Of a stretch of 64,000 bases of DNA, positions 60,725-64,000 are shown one piece after another (positions within the stretch are counted from its first letter, which is position 1; each line of letters starts with the position of its first letter). The position numbers and the translations under genes were made by a program. The notes beneath the pieces were generated by a model. The model ran no database searches. It was not told the origin of the DNA and worked only from the letters and a program-made list of their open reading frames with translations. This stretch comes from Microbacterium sp. 1.5R (lineage in GTDB: Bacteria > Actinomycetota > Actinomycetes > Actinomycetales > Microbacteriaceae): positions 2,914,001 to 2,978,000 of the forward strand of contig NZ_CP018151.1 in assembly GCF_001889265.1 (NCBI RefSeq). The letters are read 5' to 3'.

Positions 60725-61225
60725 CTAGGCGTCGAGTGACGCGAGGTACTCCGCGTTACCGCGCATCGCAGGCTTGTACCGCTCGAGCTCACAGACATGC
60801 ACGTGGTCCACGAGCAGCGTGAGCAGACTGCCCAACGCTGCACTCATCTGCCCCTGCGCATGCAGCGTCAGCGCTTCGAATGCACCCAGCGCCACGTCGC
60901 CAGGGAACTGTTCGCGAGCCGTCCTGAACACCTCCGCGGACTTCTCCAGATCGCCGAGGTTGCGCAGCGTGGACCCGTACTGCAGGTAGCACCGGCGGCG
61001 GATGTCGCCGTGGAGTCCGTTCTCGAGGGCGCGCCGGTAGTAACCCTTCGCCATGACCTCTTCGCCGGCGGTGTCGAACGCGCCGCCGACTTCGTAGAGG
61101 ACACGCGGATCGTGTGGGTGCTTCTCCAGGATCGGGCGAAGCGCCGCGATCGTCGGCGCCATGTTCTCGCGGTCTCGCTCCCCGAATATTCGATCCAGCT
61201 CAGCGTTCAGCTTGTCCGTTGCCAT
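60725..61225 (-). CDS. Tetratricopeptide repeat protein
   Basis: 166 residues from the ATG at 61225, after GGGGGG. Helical repeats are visible: PTIAALRPILEKHPHDPRVLYEVGGAFDTAGEEVMAKGYYRRALEN and CYLQYGSTLRNLGDLEKSAEVFRTAREQFPGD match the TPR pattern (about 3-4 repeats). It is soluble and probably binds another protein. TAGCGT on the minus strand at 61266-61271 would start transcription just after the upstream in-frame GTG at 61267, which favours the 61225 start. Confidence 0.88.
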   Translation of the reverse strand: MATDKLNAELDRIFGERDRENMAPTIAALRPILEKHPHDPRVLYEVGGAFDTAGEEVMAKGYYRRALENGLHGDIRRRCYLQYGSTLRNLGDLEKSAEVFRTAREQFPGDVALGAFEALTLHAQGQMSAALGSLLTLLVDHVHVCELERYKPAMRGNAEYLASLDA

Positions 61226-61286
61226 CGTGGCCCCCCGGTGCACGGCGGTGGAACCGTACTCGGTCACGCTATCCGAAGCACACGCC

Positions 61287-61555
61287 TCAGAGCGCGACGT
61301 CGACGGGCCGTCGGTCTCCTCGCGTGTTCGGGGTGCTGATCACGAGGAACCGCGTCTCCGTCTCCCCAGGGTTGAAGAACCGGTGCGCGAGCCCAGGCGG
61401 GACCTCGACTCCCTGCCTGGCCTCGAGGTCGACGGCGCCCTCGGGACTCGCTCTTCGATCACGGAAAGTCCTGGGTTGTCGAGCAGTCGCCACCCGTCGG
61501 AGACCTCGCCCCACACGTAGCGATCAGCGTTGCTGACATCGACAGCTTCAGGCAC
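61287..61555 (-). pseudogene. Broken cupin-domain gene (internal deletion with frameshift)
   Basis: The N-terminal frame (from the ATG at 61555) reads like a small cupin: AVDVSNADRYVWGEVSDGWRLLDNPGLSVIEERVP. The C-terminal part continues in another frame: GAVDLEARQGVEVPPGLAHRFFNPGETETRFLVIST, again typical of cupins. Between them about 30-40 residues with the metal-binding HxH motif of a normal cupin are missing, and the two frames do not match. Neither piece alone would fold. The gene has therefore been inactivated by an out-of-frame deletion near 61438-61445. Confidence 0.75.
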
Positions 61556-61791
61556 TCTTCGATCCTCGCAGACGTCTGGCTCTGCTCACCGCCTCGCTGC
61601 TGCTATCGAACCGCCGGGGGGTCAGAACACACCTTCCAGGCGCAGCATCAAATCCGCGTGTCGTCGCGAGACCCGCGTCAGCACTGGAAACGCGCTTTCA
61701 CCTGCTCAGTCGCTCTTGCTTTCCTGGCTGGCCCGTTTACCGACAATGAGACCACTTATCGCAAAGACCCGCCTCGAACCCATTTTCCGCC
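61556..61791. other. Intergenic region, lower GC
   Basis: 236 bp between the cupin remnant and the aldo/keto reductase stop. Base composition is lower in GC than the flanks. I see no gene, repeat or hairpin that I could support. Confidence 0.35.
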
Positions 61792-62667
61792 TTAACCGAC
61801 CGCCTGAGAGAGTTCGTCGAACTCCGCGTCATCGAGCTCGATGGTCGCTGCGCGAAGGTTGTCTTCGAGATGAGCGACCCTCGAGGTGCCTGGGATGGGG
61901 AGGACGACGGGGCTCCTTTTCAAGAGCCAGGCGAGCGCCAGCTGTGCGGGCGATGCATCATGTCTCAGTGCGAGCCTCGTGAGGGGGCTGTCGTCGCCGG
62001 TGAGCCCGCCGGTCGCCAACGGGAACCAGGGAATGAACCCGATGTTCCTTTCCGTGGCCCAGTCGAGCAGCGGCTCGGCGTTGCGCTGCGAAAGGTTGTA
62101 GAGGTTCTGTACGGACACGATGGGCGCGACCTCCATGGCTGCCTCCGTCTCGGATATGGTGACCTCGCTGAGGCCGATGTGTCGGATCTTCCCTTCGTCC
62201 TGAAGGAGCCTCAGCGTGCCGATCTGATCCTCGAGTGCAACGGTGGGATCGATGCGGTGCAGCTGGAGCAGATCGATCCGGTCGACATCGAGGTGTCGGA
62301 GCTCGCGCTCGACCTGCTCGCGCAGATGAGCGGGCGTGCCGTTCGGGCGCCACTGGTCAGGACCTTGGCGTGTCTGCCCCACCTTGGTCGCGATGACGAT
62401 GTCTTCGGCATAGGGGTAGAGGGCGTCGCGGAGGATGCCGCTGGTGACATCGGGTCCGTAGGCATCCGCGCTGTCGAAGAACGTCACACCGAGCTCCGCC
62501 GCCCGGCGGATCACTCGGATGGCGTTGTCGCGGTCTGCGGGTTGCCCCCACGTTCCTGGACCGGTGAGCTGCATGGTGCCGAAACCGAGTCGCGAGACGG
62601 CGAGGTCTCCGCCTAGGAGGAAGGAGGTGGAGGGGTTGTCGGGGAAGGGGTTCTGGTCGATCATCAT
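61792..62667 (-). CDS. Aldo/keto reductase
   Basis: 291 residues. The AKR catalytic set is present: Asp and Tyr in FFDSADAYG, Lys in VIATKVG and His in LLQLHRID. The NADPH-binding end has IPGTSRVAHLEDNLRA. Cytoplasmic (alpha/beta)8 barrel reducing aldehydes or ketones. The ATG at 62667 follows AAAGGAAAGG (62664 is a second ATG). It lies 48 bp after the LLM monooxygenase gene and probably shares its operon. It could process the aldehyde or ketone formed there. Substrate unknown. Confidence 0.92.
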   Translation of the reverse strand: MMIDQNPFPDNPSTSFLLGGDLAVSRLGFGTMQLTGPGTWGQPADRDNAIRVIRRAAELGVTFFDSADAYGPDVTSGILRDALYPYAEDIVIATKVGQTRQGPDQWRPNGTPAHLREQVERELRHLDVDRIDLLQLHRIDPTVALEDQIGTLRLLQDEGKIRHIGLSEVTISETEAAMEVAPIVSVQNLYNLSQRNAEPLLDWATERNIGFIPWFPLATGGLTGDDSPLTRLALRHDASPAQLALAWLLKRSPVVLPIPGTSRVAHLEDNLRAATIELDDAEFDELSQAVG

Positions 62668-62715
62668 GACCTTTCCTTTGAGGCGTTTACCGGGGGGGTA
62701 TGGGAACGGCGGCTG

Positions 62716-64000
62716 CTACGGGGTGGAGGTGTCGTCGTTCATGCCGTACTGATAGGGCACGCCGAGGTGTTCGCGGAGGGTGTCCCCCTCATAGTCCAGG
62801 TGGAACAGTCCTCGCTGCTGGAGCAGCGGCACGACTCCGTCGACGAACGCGTCGATGCCGTCCTCGTAGACATCGGGGTTGAGCCAGAAACCGTCGCAAG
62901 CGCCGGCGTCGAACCACTCCTGCATGTGATCGGCGGTGAGCTGTGGAGGACCGACGGGCGCGGGGTGGTAGTCGATGACGCCGTGGTAGAGGATGTCGCG
63001 GACACTCCATCCTTCGCGAGCGATTCCCAGCGCCGTGGCGGATCGTGGATCTGACGGAGCGACTCGAGCCGCTGCGAGCTCAGCTTCGCTCAGGGACCTG
63101 TCCAGGTCGGTCATGGACAGTGCGACGCCCAGCATCATGCCCAGGTAGCCGACCTGCTGGTGTATCTGCGGTTCGACGAAGAGACCACGTCGGTCGAGCG
63201 CCTCCCTCTTCGTGGCTGCGATGGTCGGGCTGATTCCTGCGAAGTACTTGACGTCGTCGGGGTTGCGGCCCGCTTGCTCCGCCGCCCGCCGAACGTTCGT
63301 TCTCTGTCGGATCGAGTCCGCGATCGAATGGGTGTTCCCGATCACGCCGTTCGCGAAGCGGCCCGCCAGCGCGAGGCTGTGAGGGCTCTGGCCGGCGTGG
63401 AAGACGACGGGCTGCCCCTGCCTGGATGGGGGGACCTCGAGCGGGCCGCGGGAGGCGACGTAGCGACCCTGGAGATTGATGGGCTGGATCTTCGTCAGGT
63501 CGGCGAAGACTCCCGATCCCTGATCGGCGATCCAGGCATCCTCCGGCCAGCTGCCCCACAGTGCCTGGACGATCTGAATGACTTCCTGAGCACGGCCGTA
63601 GCGCTCATCACGGCCCGCGATCGACGCTCCGAAGTTCGCGGCAGAGACCTCGTCGGACGTGGTGATGGCATTCCATCCGATCCGGCCGCCGCTGATGACA
63701 TCGAGTGTCTTCAACTGGCGAGCCAGGTTGTACGGCTCGTGGAACGTCGTCGAGGCCGTGGACACGAATCCGATCTTCTGGGTTTCCCGGGCAATCACGG
63801 CCATGGTGATGAACGGGTCCATCGTCAGCATCGGCGAGTCCTGATCGGAACGCTGGCTCTGAGAGAGGAAATCGGGCAAGAACAGGAACTGGAACTTGCC
63901 TCGCTCCGCTGCCTGCGCGTACCTCACGTACGCGTCGAGATTCGTGTAGTTGCGCGGGTCGACCTGGGGAGCACGCCACGCAAGGGTCGGGGCGCCATAG
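62716..64000 (-). CDS. LLM-class flavin-dependent monooxygenase, NtaA/SnaA/DszA type (partial, 5' end outside window)
   Basis: The open frame reaches the right edge and extends upstream of the first internal ATG: in frame it reads LAWRAPQVDPRNYTNLDAY before RYAQAAERGKFQFLFLPDF, as expected near the N terminus of this family. About 428 residues are visible. ETQKIGFVSTASTTFHEPYNLARQLKTLD, ISGGRIGWNAITTS and QPVVFHAGQSPHSLALAGRFANGVI are family signatures. FMNH2-dependent enzymes of this type hydroxylate or cleave C-N and C-S bonds (for example in nitrilotriacetate or sulfonated compounds), with a separate flavin reductase. It is probably in an operon with the aldo/keto reductase. Confidence 0.92.
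   Translation of the reverse strand, partial: YGAPTLAWRAPQVDPRNYTNLDAYVRYAQAAERGKFQFLFLPDFLSQSQRSDQDSPMLTMDPFITMAVIARETQKIGFVSTASTTFHEPYNLARQLKTLDVISGGRIGWNAITTSDEVSAANFGASIAGRDERYGRAQEVIQIVQALWGSWPEDAWIADQGSGVFADLTKIQPINLQGRYVASRGPLEVPPSRQGQPVVFHAGQSPHSLALAGRFANGVIGNTHSIADSIRQRTNVRRAAEQAGRNPDDVKYFAGISPTIAATKREALDRRGLFVEPQIHQQVGYLGMMLGVALSMTDLDRSLSEAELAAARVAPSDPRSATALGIAREGWSVRDILYHGVIDYHPAPVGPPQLTADHMQEWFDAGACDGFWLNPDVYEDGIDAFVDGVVPLLQQRGLFHLDYEGDTLREHLGVPYQYGMNDDTSTP

Noticed and set aside
61340-61555. An intact 71-residue protein at the cupin remnant
   Set aside because: After about 38 residues the sequence turns into out-of-frame noise, while the cupin C-terminus resumes in another frame. 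It fits a broken gene better.
1-64000. tRNA, rRNA, CRISPR array, insertion sequence, phage or classical defence genes
   Set aside because: I looked for transposase, integrase, Cas, restriction and phage signatures in the protein set and for regularly spaced repeats by eye. None was found, but small RNAs or tRNAs could be missed without a covariance search.

Overview
The window is high-GC DNA with tightly packed genes, many 4-bp stop/start overlaps and several leaderless promoters. It encodes LPxTG and lipobox surface proteins, Opp-type ABC systems, GPH-like glycoside symporters and a BLUF sensor. This fits a Gram-positive actinobacterium, most likely Microbacteriaceae (Microbacterium or a close relative). 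The family assignment rests on protein sequence resemblance recalled from memory, not on a search.

Positions 1-159 hold the tail of an NAD(P)H-hydrate dehydratase-like gene. Positions 196-31492 form a carbohydrate catabolic island, mostly on the minus strand. It carries: (i) an SDR / Gfo-Idh-MocA / GPH-like symporter operon; (ii) gusA-manD-gntK-lacI (beta-glucuronidase, mannonate dehydratase, gluconokinase, LacI repressor); (iii) an SDR / symporter / GH1 operon with a divergent TetR gene; (iv) an Opp-type transporter operon that ends in a GH43 glycosidase; (v) uxaC-uxuB with a divergent LacI gene; (vi) a Baeyer-Villiger-type monooxygenase and an SMP-30-like lipoprotein with a divergent MarR gene; (vii) a symporter / GH78 rhamnosidase operon with a divergent TetR gene. 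Together gusA, uxaC, uxuB and manD give glucuronide -> glucuronate -> fructuronate -> mannonate -> 2-keto-3-deoxygluconate. No KDG kinase or KDPG aldolase is in the window. All four glycosidases lack signal peptides, so glycosides or oligosaccharides appear to be imported before hydrolysis.

The strongest system-level signal is a shared operator, TGRCAACCGATTGCCA-like, found six times and always next to an operon of this island (3517, 8267, 11801, 19252, 21995, 30805). In four cases it overlaps a -35 element followed by a 17-bp spacer and a -10. Two LacI-family proteins with the same recognition-helix core are encoded here and are the natural binders. The island therefore looks like one regulon with local TetR and MarR inputs. 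A rhamnosyl-glucuronide substrate, such as arabinogalactan or gum side chains or plant rhamnoside/glucuronide conjugates, is my inference from the GH2+GH78+GH43 set.

Positions 31496-41928 carry a GH13 enzyme coupled to a flavin-dependent oxidoreductase, an ABC transporter / two-component operon, and a DUF2252 - K+ channel - DHA2 exporter operon. Positions 41968-51944 carry a hydrolase coupled to a 2989-residue LPxTG surface protein whose C-terminal half has ten CnaB/DUF5979-like modules. Each module conserves a Lys/Glu/Asn isopeptide-type triad and a Cys pair. Positions 52081-64000 hold mostly ordinary chromosomal genes: a BLUF photoreceptor with a small partner, NIPSNAP, GNATs, CPBP, a D,D-carboxypeptidase, an MFS exporter, a lipoprotein, a TPR protein, a broken cupin gene, an aldo/keto reductase and an LLM-type flavin monooxygenase that runs off the right edge.

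I saw no rRNA, tRNA, CRISPR, insertion sequence, prophage or defence island. I did not find a wholly new system. The most distinctive items are the six-site operon network, the isopeptide/disulfide giant surface protein and the BLUF two-gene unit.
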